From Delphinus delphis (Eukaryota > Chordata > Mammalia > Artiodactyla > Delphinidae), in NCBI RefSeq assembly GCF_949987515.2, contig NW_027192673.1, forward strand, positions 1,235,001-1,299,000: DNA of 64,000 bases, given 5' to 3'. The translations under genes were made by a program, and so were the position numbers. Below, one piece after another: positions 39,451 to 53,662 of the stretch (positions within the stretch are counted from its first letter, which is position 1; each line of letters starts with the position of its first letter). The notes beneath the pieces were generated by a model. That model was not told where the DNA came from. It made no database searches and saw only the letters and a program-made list of their open reading frames with translations.

Positions 39451-41029
39451 TACAAGTTCAACATCGCAGAAAGTGAAAAATGGATAAAGAAATTGTGGTA
39501 TTTACTTACAAAGCAATATCACTCAGCAATGAAATCTATGTCATCAGGCCCTTAGCAGCACAATGAGTGGATTCAGGTATGATGATTCTAACTGAAATAA
39601 GTCACACAGAAAAAGAAACATCATAAGATATCAGTAATACACGGAATGTAAACTTGGCTACACAGGAACTGAATTACAGAACAGAACAGGGTCTCAAATT
39701 TAGAAAACCAACTTATGCTTGCTTAAGGGTAAAGGTGAGTTGGGGTGCTGCATAAAACCAGAGATTGAAATGAGCACAGATAAAGTTCCTTAAGTCAAAT
39801 ATGGAATAGACAAGAGCTACTCCTTGCTCAACGAAATGGACTCAACACCGCATATTAAACGCCTAAGAATGTACCTGACTAGTAAGTATCTTAAAACCTA
39901 TGGATTGCTATGTCTCCAAAAGAGAATCAAGCATGTGTACAGGGGCATAAACGCAGCAGTGATAGGATTGGAGAGGTTCTGTGAGCAAATGAAGACCCTT
40001 TGAAGACATATTGCATAGTACCCATTACACGGGTCTCAACTCTCCAGGTTTAAGGTATTCTTCCTTCAGCTAAAACATGCATGTGGAACCCAAGTATGAT
40101 CAACCATGTGAACGGGAGACGTGTTCAAATATGTCTCAGTTTTCCTCCCCTGGTACTCGGGTGCAACATTCCAGACGCTTTACTAACACTCTCCCCACTT
40201 GGAGAGTCAGCGCCTTTAACCTCCTGTTTGGCCCAGTTTGCAATTTCTGCGGAAGATGAACAGGAATAGCGAGAACCAATGAGAGGCTAGCTGGAGGTGT
40301 CTGGACGGGCAAATTTAACTCTCATTTCCCACCAGGAAGAGGAAATAACCAAAGGTTGAGCGTGCCGTACCGGAACCAGATTAGGGCCTGAAGCCATCCT
40401 GCGTTGTTGCGGCCAGCTCAAAAGAAAGCGAGTTGAAGAAAGGAGCTCAGGGGCACTGTAATTCACAAACCTGCAGAGTTATAAATGACAGCTATCGTCC
40501 AAAAATAGACTGAAGTAAGGCTGCCAAGAGGACTTGAAAGCGGGGCAGAATTGCAGGAAACCGATTTCAGGAGGTAGACTGGAATTGCATTGAAAGCATA
40601 GGAAAAGAGGCAGAACGTCCACAATGATGCACTTGGCCAAAAAGGGCGTATGCATTTTTTCCTGAATATATTCAGGAAAAAACGCATACGCCCTTTTTGG
40701 CCAACCAAGCAAGCTTGCAAAGGAAATCTGCACTACAATGAAGTCTCACTTCCCCCCGGTCAAAAGGGCCATCTGAAAAAAGTGTAAAATCCAGAAAGGC
40801 AGGACAGGCCATGGAGAACTGGGAGCCTTGTTATGCTGATGGGCGGGATGTAAATTGCCAACAACCACTCGGGAGAAGTGTATGGTGTTTCCTGAAACAT
40901 CTAAAAAAGAAAGCAACAGAACCTAGGGCACTTCCACTTATGGTCCTATAGCTTAGGGAAATTAAAATCAAAAAGACACAGCCATCCCAAAGTTTGGAAC
41001 GGCTCTGTTTACAAGAACCTCGTTTACAC
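39451..41029 (+). repeat. Monomer 26
   Basis: Private changes gaggttctgtg, gaagacatattg and gcgttgttgcgg. Palindrome 40633-40704 has one mismatch (gtatgcatttttt). Confidence 0.9.
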
Positions 41030-42609
41030 TACAAGTTCAACATCGCAGAAAGTGAAAAATGGATAAAGAAGTTGTGGTATTTACTTACAAAGCAAAATCA
41101 CTCAGCAATGAAATCTATGTCATCAGGCCCTTAGCAGCACAATGAGTGGATTCAGGTACGATGATTCTAACTGAAATAAGTCACACAGAAAAAGAAACAT
41201 CATAAGATATCACGAATACACGGAATGTAAACTTGGCTACACAGGAACTGAATTCCAAAACAGAACAGGGTCTAAAATTTAGAAAACCAACTTATTCTTG
41301 CTTAAGGGTAAAGGTGAGTTGGGGTGCTGCATAAAACCAGAGATTGAAATGAGCACAGATAAAGTTCCTTAAGTCAAATATGGAATAGACAAGAGCTACT
41401 CCTTGCTCAACGAAATGGACTCAACACCTCATATTAAACGCCTAAGAATGTACCTGACTAGTAAGTATCTTAAAACCTATGGATTGCTATGTCTCCGAAA
41501 GAGAATCAAGCATGTGTACAGGGGCATAAACGCAGCAGTGATAGGATTGGAGAGGTTCGGTGAGCAAATGAAGACCCTTTGAAGTCATATTGCATGGTAC
41601 CCATTACACGGGTCTCAACTACCCAGGTTTAAGGTATTCTTCCTTCAGCTAAAACATGCATGTGGAACCTAGAGTATGATCAACCATGTGATCGGGAGAC
41701 GTGTTCAAATATGTCTCAGTTTTCCTCCCCTGGTACTCGGGTGCAACATTCCAGACGCTTTACTAACACTCTCCCGACTTGGAGAGTCAGTCCCTTTAAC
41801 CTCCTGTTTGGCCCAGTTTGCAATTTCTGCGGAAGATGAACAGGAATAGCGAGAACCAATGAGAGGCTAGCTGGAGGTGTCTGGACGGGCAAATTTAACT
41901 CTCATTTCCCACCAGGAAGAGGAATTAACCAAAGGCTCAGCGTGCCGTGCCGGAACCAGATTAGGGCCTGAAGCCATCCTGCGGTGTTGCGGCCAGCTCA
42001 AAAGAAAGCGAGTTGAAGAAAGGAGCTCAGGGGCACTGTAATTCACAAACCTGCAGAGTTATAAATGACAGCTATCGTCCAAAAATAGACTGAAGTAAGG
42101 CTGCCAAGAGGACTTGAAAGCGGGGCAGAATTGCAGGAAACCGATTTCAGGAGGTAGACTGGAATTGCATTGAAAGCATAGGAAAAGAGGCAGAACGTCC
42201 ACAATGATGCACTTGGCCAAAAAGGGCGTATGCGTTTTTTCCTGAATATATTCAGGAAAAAACGCATACGCCCTTTTTGGCCAACCAAGCAAGCTTGCAA
42301 AGGAAATCTGCACTACAATGAAGTCTCACTTCCCCCCGGTCAAAAGGGCCATCTGAAAAAAGTGTAAAATCCAGAAAGGCAGGACAGGCCATGGAGAACT
42401 GGGAGCCTTGTTATGCTGATGGACGGGATGTAAATTGCCAACAGACACTCGGGAGAAGTGTATGGTGTTTCCTGAAACATCTAAGAAACAAAGCAACAGA
42501 ACCTAGGGCACTTCCACTTATGGTCCTATAGCTTAGGGAAATTAAAATCAAAAAGACACAGCCACCCCAAAGTTTGGAACGGCTCTGTTTACAAGAACCT
42601 CGTTTACAG
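41030..42609 (+). repeat. Monomer 27
   Basis: Left part as in monomer 25 (3,159 bp earlier). Palindrome 42213-42284 perfect. Confidence 0.9.
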
Positions 42610-44188
42610 TACAAGTTCAACATCGCAGAAAGTGAAAAATGGATAAAGAAGTTGTGGTATTCACTTACAAAGCAATATCACTCAGCAATGAAATCTATGT
42701 CATCAGGCCCTTAGCAGCACAATGAGTGGATTCAGGTATGATGATTCTAACTGAAATAAGTCACACAGAAAAAGAAACATCATAAGATATCAGTAATACA
42801 CGGAATGTAAACTTGGCTACACAGGAACTGAATTACAGAACAGAACAGGGTCTCAAATTTAGAAAACCAACTTATGCTTGCTTAAGGGGAAAGGTGAGTT
42901 GGGGTGCTGCATAAACCCAGAGATTGAAATGAGCACAGATAAAGTTCCTTAAGCCAAATATGGAATAGACAAGAGCTACTCCTTGCTCAACGAAATGGAC
43001 TCAACACCCCATATTAAACGCCTAAAAATGTACCTGACTAGTAAGTATCTTAAAACCTAGGGATTGCTATGTCTCCGAAAGAGAATCAAGCATGTGTACA
43101 GGGGCATAAACGCAGCAGTGATAGGATTGGAGAGGTTCGGTGAGCAAATGAAGACCCTTTGAAGTCATATTGCATGGTACCCATTCCACGGGTTTCAAAT
43201 ACACAGGTTTAAGGTATTCTTCCTTCAGCTAAAACATGCATGTGGAACCCAAGTATGATCAACCATGTGAACGGGAGACGTGTTCAAATATGTCTCAGTT
43301 TTCCTCCCCTGGTACTCGGGTGCAACATTCCAGACGCTTTACTAACACTCTCCCCACTTGGAGAGTCAGCGCCTTTAACCTCCTGTTTGGCCCAGTTTGC
43401 AATTTCTGCGGAAGATTAACAGGAATAGCGAGAACCAATGAGAGGCTAGCTGGAGGTGTCTGGACGGGCAAATTTAACTCTCATTTCCCACCAGGAAGAG
43501 GAAATAACCAAAGGCTCAGCGTGCCGTACCGGAACCAGATTAGGGCCTGAAGCCATCCTGCGGTGTTGCGGCCAGCTCAAAAGAAAGCGAGTTGAAGAAA
43601 GGAGCTCAGGGGCACTGTAATTCACAAACCTGCAGAGTTATAAATGACAGCTATCGTCCAAAAATAGACTGAAGTAAGGCTGCCAAGAGGACTTGAAAGC
43701 GGGGCAGAATTGCAGGAAACCGATTTCAGGAGGTAGACTGGAATTGCATTGAAAGCATAGGAAAAGAGGCAGAACGTCCACAATGATGCACTTGGCCAAA
43801 AAGGGCGTATGCGTTTTTTCCTGAATATATTCAGGAAAAAACGCATACGCCCTTTTTGGCCAACCAAGCAAGCTTGCAAAGGAAATCTGCACTACAATGA
43901 AGTCTCACTTCCCCCCGGTCAAAAGGGCCATCTGAAAAAAGTGTAAAATCCAGAAAGGCAGGACAGGCCATGGAGAACTGGGAGCCTTGTTATGCTGATG
44001 GGCGGGATGTAAATTGCCAACAACCACTCGGGAGAAGTGTATGGTGTTTCCTGAAACATCTAAGAAACAAAGCAACAGAACCTAGGGCACTTCCACTTAT
44101 GGTCCTATAGCTTAGGGAAATTAAAATCAAAAAGACACAGCCACCCCAAAGTTTGGAACGGCTCTGTTTACAAGAACCTCGTTTACAG
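42610..44188 (+). repeat. Monomer 28
   Basis: Has tattcacttac, cataaacccag and caaatacacagg. The stop in gcggaagatga is gcggaagatta, which lengthens a chance frame. Palindrome 43792-43863 perfect. Confidence 0.9.
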
Positions 44189-45768
44189 TACAAGTTCAAC
44201 ATCGCAGAAAGTGAAAAATGGATAAAGAAGTTGTGGTATTTACTTACAAAGCAATATCACTCAGCAATGAAATCTGTGTCATCAGGCCCGTAGCAGCACA
44301 ATGAGTGGATTCAGGTATGATGATTCTAACTGAAGTAAGTCACACAGAAAAAGAAACATCATAAGATATCAGTAATACACGGAATGTAAACTTGGCTACA
44401 CAGAAACTGAATTACAGAACAGAACAGGGACTCAAATTTAGAAAACCAACTTATGCTTGCTTAAGGGTAAAGGTGAGTTGGGGTGCTGCATAAAACCAGA
44501 GATTGAAATGAGCACAGATAAAGTTCCTTAAGTCAAATATGGAATAGACAAGAGCTACTCCTTGCTCAACGAAATGGACTCAACACCCCATATTAAACGC
44601 CTAAGAATGTACCTGACTAGTAAGTATCTTAAAACGTATGGATTGCTATGTCTCCAAAAGAGAATCAAGCGTGTGTACAGGGGAATAAACGCAGCAGTGA
44701 TAGGATTGGAGAGGTTCGGTGAGCAAATGAAGACCCTTTGAAGTCATATTGCATGGTACCCATTACACGGGTCTCAACTCTCCAGGTTTAAGGTATTCTT
44801 CCTTCAGCTAAAACATGCATGTGGAACCCAGAGTATGATCAACCATGTGAACGGGAGACGTGTTCAAATATGTCTCAGTTTTCCTCCCCTGGTACTCGGG
44901 TGCAACATTCCAGACGCTTTACTAACACTCTCCCGACTTGGAGAGTCAGTCCCTTTAACCTCCTGTTTGGCCCAGTTTGCAATTTCTGCGGAAGATGAAC
45001 AGGAATAGCGAGTACCAATGAGAGGCTAGCTGGAGGTGTCTGGACGGGCAAATTTAACTCTCATTTCCCACCAGGAAGAGGAATTAACCAAAGGCTCAGC
45101 ATGCCGTGCCGGAACCAGATTAGGGCCTGAAGCCATCCTGCGGTGTTGCGGCCAGGTCACAAGAAAGCGAGTTGAAGAAAGGAGCTCAGGGGCACTGTAA
45201 TTCACAAACCTGCAGAGTTATAAATGACAGCTATCGTCCAAAAATAGACTGAAGTAAGGCTGCCAAGAGGACTTGAAAGCGGGGCAGAATTGCAGGAAAC
45301 CAATTTCAGGAGGTAGACTGGAATTGCATTGAAAGCATAGGAAAAGAGGCAGAACGTCCACAATGATGCACTTGGCCAAAAAGGGCGTATGCGTTTTTTC
45401 CTGAATATATTCAGGAAAAAACGCATACGCCCTTTTTGGCCAACCAAGCAAGCTTGCAAAGGAAATCTGCACTACAATGAAGTCTCACTTCCCCCCGGTA
45501 AAAAGGGCCATCTGAAAAAAGTGTAAAATCCAGAAAGGCAGGACAGGCCATGGAGAACTGGGAGCCTTGTTATGCTGATGGGCGGGATGTAAATTGCCAA
45601 CAACCACTCGGGAGAAGTGTATGGTGTTTCCTGAAACATCTAAAAAACAAAGCAACAGAGCCTAGGGCACTTCCACTTATGGTCCTATAGCTTAGGGAAA
45701 TTAAAATCAAAAAGACACAGCCACCCCAAAGTTTGGAACGGCTCTGTTTACAAGAACCTCGTTTACAG
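44189..45768 (+). repeat. Monomer 29
   Basis: Private changes acagggactc, aaaacgtatgg and gcgagtaccaatg. Palindrome 45372-45443 perfect. Confidence 0.9.
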
Positions 45769-47346
45769 TACAAGTTCAACATCGCAGAAAGTGAAAAATG
45801 GATAAAGAACTTGTGGTACTTACGTACAATGCAGTATCACTCAGCAATGAAATCTATGTCATCAGGCCCATAGCAGCATAATGAGTAGATTCAGGTACGA
45901 TGATTCTAACTGAAATAAGTCACACAGAAAAAGAAACATCATAAGATATCACTAATACATGGAATGTAAACTTGGCTACACAGGAACTGAATTCCAAAAC
46001 AGAACAGGGTCTCAAGTTTAGAAAACCAACTTATGCTTGCTTAAGGGGAAAGGTGAGTTGGGTTGCTGCATAAAACCAGAGATTGAAATGAGCACAGATA
46101 AAGTTCCTTAAGCCAAATATGGAATAGACAAGAGCTACTCCTTGCTCAACGAAATGGACTCAACACCGCATATTAAACGCCTAAGAATGTACCTGACTAG
46201 TAAGTATCTTAAAACCTATGGATTGCTATGTCTCCAAAAGAGAATCAAGCATGTGTACAGGGGCATAAACGCAGCAGTGATAGGATTGGAGAGGTTCGGT
46301 GAGCAAATGAAGACCCTTTGAAGTCATATTGCATGGTACCCATTCCACGGGTTTCAACTACCCAGGTTTTAGGTATTCTTCCTTCAGCTAAAACATGCAT
46401 GTGGAACCCAAGTATGATCAACCATGTGAACGGGAGACGTGTTCAAATATGTCTCAGTTTTCCTCCCCTGGTACTCGGGTGCAACATTCCAGACGCTTTA
46501 CTAACACTCTCCCCACTTGGAGAGTCAGCGCCTTTAACCTCCTGTTTGGCCCAGTTTGCAATTTCTGCCGAAGATGAACAGGAATAGCGAGAACCAATGA
46601 GAGGCTAGCTGGAGGTGTCTGGACGGGCAAATTTAACTCTCATTTCCCACCAGGAAGAGGAAATAACCAAAGGCTCAGCGTGCCGTACCGGAACCAGATT
46701 AGAGCCTGAAGCCATCCTGCGGTGTTGCGGCCAGCTCAGAAGAAAGCGAGTTGAAGAAAGGAGCTCAGGGGCACTGTAATTCACAAACCTGCAGAGTTAT
46801 AAATGACAGCTATCGTCCAAAAATAGACTGAAGTAAGGCTGCCAAGAGGACTTGAAAGCGGGGCAGAATTGCAGGAAACCGATTTCAGGAGGTAGACTGG
46901 AATTGCATTGAAAGCATAGGAAAAGAGGCAGAACGTCCACAATGATGCACTTGGCCAAAAAGGGCGTATGCGTTTTTTCCTGAATATATTCAGGAAAAAA
47001 CGCATACGCCCTTTTTGGCCAACCAAGCAAGCTTGCAAAGGAAATCTGCACTACAATGAAGTCTCACTTCCCCCCGGTCAAAAGGGCCATCTGAAAAAAG
47101 TGTAAAATCCAGAAAGGCAGGACAGGCCATGGAGAACTGGGAGCCTTGTTATGCTGATGGGCGGGATGTAAATTGCCAACAACCACTCGGGAGAAGTGTA
47201 TGGTGTTTCCTGAAACATCTAAAAAACAAAGCAACAGAGCCTAGGGCACTGCCACTTATGGTCCTATAGCTTAGGGAAATTAAAATCAAAAAGACACAGC
47301 CACCCCAAAGTTGGAACGGCTCTGTTTACAAGAACCTCGTTTACAG
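45769..47346 (+). repeat. Monomer 30
   Basis: First of four copies with gtacaatgcagtatc, atcactaatac, gaattccaaaac, ctcaagtttag and gggttgctgc or a near variant. Palindrome 46951-47022 perfect. Confidence 0.9.
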
Positions 47347-48925
47347 TACAAGTTCAACATCGCAGAAAGTGAAAAATGGATAAAGAACTTGTGGTACTTA
47401 CGTACAATGCAGTATCACTCAGCAATGAAATCTATGTCATCAGGCCCGTAGCAGCATAATGAGTAGATTCAGGTACGATGATTCTAACTGAAATAAGTCA
47501 CACAGAAAAAGAAACATCATAAGATATCACTAATACACGGAATGTAAACTTGGCTACACAGGAACTGAATTCCAAAACAGAACAGGGTCTCAAGTTTAGA
47601 AAACCAACTTATGCTTGCCTAAGGGGAAAGGTGAGTTTGGTTGCTGCATAAAACCAGAGATTGAAATGAGCACAGATAAAGTTCCTTAAGCCAAATATGG
47701 AATAGACAAGAGCTACTCCTTGCTCAACGAAATGGACTCAACACCCCATATTAAACGCCTAAGAATGTTCCTGACTTGTTAGTATCTTAAAACCTATGGA
47801 TTGCTATGTCTCCAAAAGAGAATCAAGCATGTGTACAGGGGCATAAACGCAGCAGTGATAGGATTGGAGAGGTTCGGTGCGCAAATGAAGACACTTTGAA
47901 GTCATATTGCATGGTACCCATTCCACGGGTTTCAACTACCCAGGTTTAAGGTATTCTTCCTTCAGCTAAAACATGCATGTGGAACCTAGAGTATGATCAA
48001 CCATGTGATCGGGAGACGTGTTCAAATATGTCTCAGTTTTCGTACCCTGGTACTCGGGTGCAACATTCCAGACGCTTTACTAACACTCTCCCGACTTGGA
48101 GAGTCAGTCCCTTTAACCTCCTGTTTGGCCCAGTTTGCAATTTCTGCGGAAGATGAACAGGAATAGCGAGAACCAATGAGAGACTAGCTGGAGGTGTCTG
48201 GACGGGCAAATTTAACTCTCATTTCCCACCAGGAAGAGGAATTAACCAAAGGCTCAGTGTGCCGTGCCGGAACCAGATTAGGTCCTGAAGCCATCCTGCG
48301 GTGTTGCGGCCAGGTCACAAGAAAGCGAGTTGAAGAAAGGAGCTCAGGGGCACTGTAATTCACAAACCTGCAGAGTTATAAATGACAGCTATCGTCCAAA
48401 AATAGACTGAAGTAAGGCTGCCAAGAGGACTTGAAAGCGGGGCAGAATTGCAGGAAACCGATTTCAGGAGGTAGACTGGAATTGCATTGAAAGCATGGGA
48501 AAAGAGGCAGAACGTCCACAATGATGCACTTGGCCAAAAAGGGCGTATGCGTTTTTTCCTGAATATATTCAGGAAAAAACGCATACGCCCTTTTTGGCCA
48601 ACCAAGCAAGCTTGCAAAGGAAATCTGCACTACAATGAAGTCTCACTTCCCCCCGGTCAAAAGGGCCATCTGAAAAAAGTGTAAAATCCAGAAAGGCAGG
48701 ACAGGCCATGGAGAACTGGGAGCCTTGTTATGCTGATGGGCGGGATGTAAATTGCCAACAGACACTCGGGAGAAGTGTATGGTGTTTCCTGAAACATCTA
48801 AAAAACAAAGCAACAGAGCCTAGGGCACTGCCACTTATGGTCCTATAGCTTAGGGAAATTAAAATCAAAAAGACACAGCCACCCCAAAGTTGGAACGGCT
48901 CTGTTTACAAGAACCTCGTTTACAG
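47347..48925 (+). repeat. Monomer 31
   Basis: Shares many changes with monomer 32: gaatgttcctg, ggtgcgcaaatg, aagacactttg, ttttcgtaccc, cagtgtgccg, taggtcctgaag. Palindrome 48530-48601 perfect. Confidence 0.9.
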
Positions 48926-50505
48926 TACAAGTTCAACATCGCAGAAAGTGAAAAATGGATAAAGAACTTGTGGTACTTACGTACAATGCAGTATCACTCA
49001 GCAATGAAATCTATGTCATCAGGCCCGTAGCAGCATAATGAGTAGATTCAGGTACGATGATTCTAACTGAAATAAGTCACACAGAAAAAGAAACATCATA
49101 AGATATCACTAATACACGGAATGTAAACTTGGCTACACAGGAACTGAATTCCAAAACAGAACAGGGTCTCAAGTTTAGAAAACCAACTTATGCTTGCTTA
49201 AGGGGAAAGGTGAGTTTGGTTGCTGCATAAAACCAGAGATTGAAATGAGCACAGATAAAGTTCCTTAAGCCAAATATGGAATAGACAAGAGCTACTCCTT
49301 GCTCAACGAAATGGACTCAACACCCCATATTAAACGCCTAAGAATGTTCCTGACTAGTTAGTATCTTAAAACCTATGGATTGCTATGTCTCCAAAAGAGA
49401 ATCAAGCATGTGTACAGGGGCATAAACGCAGCAGTGATAGGATTGGAGAGGTTCGGTGCGCAAATGAAGACACTTTGAAGTCATATTGCATGGTACCCAT
49501 TCCACGGGTTTCAACTACCCAGGTTTAAGGTATTCTTCCTTCAGCTAAAACATGCATGTGGAACCTAGAGTATGATCAACCATGTGATCGGGAGACGTGT
49601 TCAAATATGTCTCAGTTTTCGTACCCTGGTACTCGGGTGCAACATTCCAGACGCTTTACTAACACTCTCCCGACTTGGAGAGTCAGTCCCTTTAACCTCC
49701 TGTTTGGCCCAGTTTGCAATTTCTGCGGAAGATGAACAGGAATAGCGAGAACCAATGAGAGACTAGCTGGAGGTGTCTGGACGGGCAAATTTAACTCTCA
49801 TTTCCCACCAGGAAGAGGAATTAACCAAAGGCTCAGTGTGCCGTGCCGGAACCAGATTAGGTCCTGAAGCCATCCTGCGGTGTTGCGGCCAGGTCACAAG
49901 AAAGCGAGTTGAAGAAAGGAGCTCAGGGGCACTGTAATTCACAAACCTGCAGAGTTATAAATGACAGCTATCGTCCAAAAATAGACTGAAGTAAGGCTGC
50001 CAAGAGGACTTGAAAGCGGGGCAGAATTGCAGGAAACCGATTTCAGGAGGTAGACTGGAATTGCATTGAAAGCATAGGAAAAGAGGCAGAACGTCCACAA
50101 TGATGCACTTGGCCAAAAAGGGCGTATGCGTTTTTTCCTGAATATATTCAGGAAAAAACGCATACGCCCTTTTTGGCCAACCAAGCAAGCTTGCAAAGGA
50201 AATCTGCACTACAATGAAGTCTCACTTCCCCCCGGTCAAAAGGGCCATCTGAAAAAAGTGTAAAATCCAGAAAGGCAGGACAGGCCATGGAGAACTGGGA
50301 GCCTTGTTATGCTGATGGGCGGGATGTAAATTGCCAACAACCACTCGGGAGAAGTGTATGGTGTTTCCTGAAACATCTAAAAAACAAAGCAACAGAGCCT
50401 AGGGCACTTCCACTTATGGTCCTATAGCTTAGAGAAATTAAAATCAAAAAGACACAGCCACCCCAAAGTTTGGAATGGCTCTGTTTACAAGAACCTCATT
50501 TACAG
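48926..50505 (+). repeat. Monomer 32
   Basis: Near-identical to monomer 31 over the left ~1,300 bp; the right end differs (caaccactcggg, gcttagagaaatt). Palindrome 50109-50180 perfect. Confidence 0.9.
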
Positions 50506-52083
50506 TACAAGTTCAACATCGCAGAAAGTGAAAAATGGATAAAGAACTTGTGGTACTTACGTACAATGCAGTATCACTCAGCAATGAAATCTATGTCATC
50601 AGGCCCATAGCAGCATAATGAGTAGATTCAGGTACGATGATTCTAACTGAAATAAGTCACACAGAAAAAGAAACATCATAAGATATCACTAATACACGGA
50701 ATGTAAACTTGGCTACACAGGAACTGAATTCCAAAACAGAACAGGGTCTCAAGTTTAGAAAACCAACTTATGCTTGCTTAAGGGGAAAAGTGAGTTGGGT
50801 TGCTGCATAAAACCAGAGATTGAAATGAGCACAGATAAAGTTCCTTAAGCCAAATATGGAATAGACAAGAGCTACTCCTTGCTCAACGAAATGGACTCAA
50901 CACCGCATATTAAACGCCTAAGAATGTACCTGACTAGTAAGTATCTTAAAACCTATGGATTGCTATGTCTCCGAAAGAGAATCAAGCATGTGTACAGGGG
51001 CATAAACGCAGCAGTGATAGGATTGGAGAGGTTCGGTGAGCAAATGAAGACCCTTTGAAGTCATATTGCATGGTACCCATTACACGGGTCTCAACTCTCC
51101 AGGTTTAAGGTATTCTTCCTTCAGCTAAAACATGCATGTGGAACCCAAGTATGATCAACCATGTGAATGGGAGACGTGTTCAAATATGTCTCAGTTTTCC
51201 TCCCCGGTACTCGGGTGCAACATTCCAGACGCTTTACTAACACTCTCCCCACTTGGAGAGTCAGCGCCTTTAACCTCCTGTTTGGCCCAGTTTGCAATTT
51301 CTGCGGAAGATGAACAGGAATAGCGAGAACCAATGAGAGGCTAGCTGGAGGTGTCTGGACGGGCAAATTTAACTCTCATTTCCCAACAGGAAGAGGAAAT
51401 AACCAAAGGCTCAGCGTGCCGTACCGGAACCAGATTAGGGCCTGAAGCCATCCTTCGGTGTTGCGGCCAGCTCAAAAGAAAGCGAGTTGAAGAAAGGAGC
51501 TCAGGGGCACTGTAATTCACAAACCTGCAGAGTTATAAATGACAGCTATCGTCCAAAAATAGACTGAAGTAAGGCTGCCAAGAGGACTTGAAAGCGGGGC
51601 AGAATTGCAGGAAACCGATTTCAGGAGGTAGACTGGAATTGCATTGAAAGCATAGGAAAAGAGGCAGAACGTCCACAATGATGCACTTGGCCAAAAAGGG
51701 CGTATGCGTTTTTTCCTGAATATATTCAGGAAAAAACGCATACGCCCTTTTTGGCCAACCAAGCAAGCTTGCAAAGGAAATCTGCACTACAATGAAGTCT
51801 CACTTCCCCCCGGTCAAAAGGGCCATCTGAAAAAAGTGTAAAATCCAGAAAGGCAGGACAGGCCATGGAGAATTGGGAGCCTTGTTATGCTGATGGGCGG
51901 GATGTAAATTGCCAACAACCACTCGGGAGAAGTGTATGGTGTTTCCTGAAACATCTAAAAAACAAAGCAACAGAACCTAGGGCACTTCCACTTATGGTCC
52001 TATAGCTTAGGGAAATTAAAATCAAAAAGACACAGCCACCCCAATGTTTGGAACGGCTCTGTTTACAAGAACCTCGTTTACAG
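50506..52083 (+). repeat. Monomer 33
   Basis: Left part as in monomers 30-32. The right part returns to acccaagtatg and has cctccccggtactc with a one-base loss. Palindrome 51687-51758 perfect. Confidence 0.9.
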
Positions 52084-53662
52084 TACAAGTTCAACATCGC
52101 AGAAAGTGAAAAATGGATAAAGAAGTTGTGGTATTTACTTACAAAGCAATATCACTCAGCAATGAAATCTGTGTCATCAGGCCCTTAGCAGCACAATGAG
52201 TGGATTCAGGTATGATGATTCTAACTGAAGTAAGTCACACAGAAAAAGAAACATCATAAGATATCAGTAATACACAGAATGTAAACTTGGCTACACAGGA
52301 ACTGAATTACAGAACAGAACAGGGTCTCAAATTTAGAAAACCAACTTATGCTTGCTTAAGGGTAAAGGTGAGTTGGGGTGCTGCATAAAACCAGAGATTG
52401 AAATGAGCACAGATAAAGTTCCTTAAGTCAAATATGGAATAGACAAGAGCTACTCCTTGCTCAATGAAATGGACTCAACACCGCATATTAAACGCCTAAG
52501 AATGTACCTGACTAGTAAGTATCTTAAAACCTATGGATTGCTATGTCTCCGAAAGAGAATCAAGCATGTGCACAAGGGCATAAACGCAGCAGTGATAGGA
52601 TTGGAGAGGTTCGGTGAGCAAATGAAGACCCTTTGAAGTCATATTGCATGGTACCCATTACACGGGTCTTAACTCTCCAGGTTTAAGGTATTCTTCCTTC
52701 AGCTAAAACATGCATGTGGAACCCAAGTATGATCAACTATGTGAACGGGAGACGTGTTCAAATATGTCTCAGTTTTCCTCCCCTGGTACTCGGGTGCAAC
52801 ATTCCAGACGCTTTACTAACACTCTCCCCACTTGGAGAGTCAGCGCCTTTAACCTCCTGTTTGGCACAGTTTGCAATTTCTGCGGAAGATGAACAGGAAT
52901 AGCGAGAACCAATGAGAGACTAGCTAGAGGTGTCTGGACCGGCAAATTTAACTCTCATTTCCCACCAGGAAGAGGAAATAACCAAAGGCACAGCATGCCG
53001 TGCCGGAACCAGATTAGGGCCTGAAGCCATCCTGCGGTGTTGCGGCCAGGTCACAAGAAAGCAAGTTGAAGAAAGGAGCTCAGGGGCACTGTAATTCACA
53101 AACCTGCAGAGTTATAAATGACAGCTATCGTCCAAAAATACACTGAAGTAAGGCTGCCAAGAGGACTTGAAAGCGGGGCAGAATTGCAGGAAACCGATTT
53201 CAGGAGGTAGACTGGAATTGCATTGAAAGCATAGGAAAAGAGGCAGAACGTCCACAATGATGCACTTGGCCAAAAAGTGCGTATGCGTTTTTTCCTGAAT
53301 ATATTCAGGAAAAAACGCATACGCCCTTTTTGGCCAACCAAGCAAGCTTGCAAAGGAAATCTGCACTACAATGAAGTCTCACTTCCCCCCGGGCAAAAGG
53401 GCCATCTGAAAAAAGTGTAAAATCCAGAAATGCAGGACAGGCCATGGAGAACTGGGAGCCTTGTTATGCTGATGGGCGGGATGTAAATTGCCAACAACCA
53501 ATCGGGAGAAGTGTATGGTGTTTCCTGAAACATCTAAAAAACAAAGCAACAGAGCCTAGGGCACTTCCACTTATGGTCCTATAGCTTAGGGAAATTAAAA
53601 TCAAAAAGACACAGCCACCCCAAAGTTTGGGACGCCTCCGTTTATAAGAACCTCGTTTACCA
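52084..53662 (+). repeat. Monomer 34
   Basis: Private changes gtgcacaaggg, tttggcacag and gctagaggtg. It ends with tttgggacgcctccg, the entry to a variant block. Palindrome 53266-53337 has one mismatch. Confidence 0.9.
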
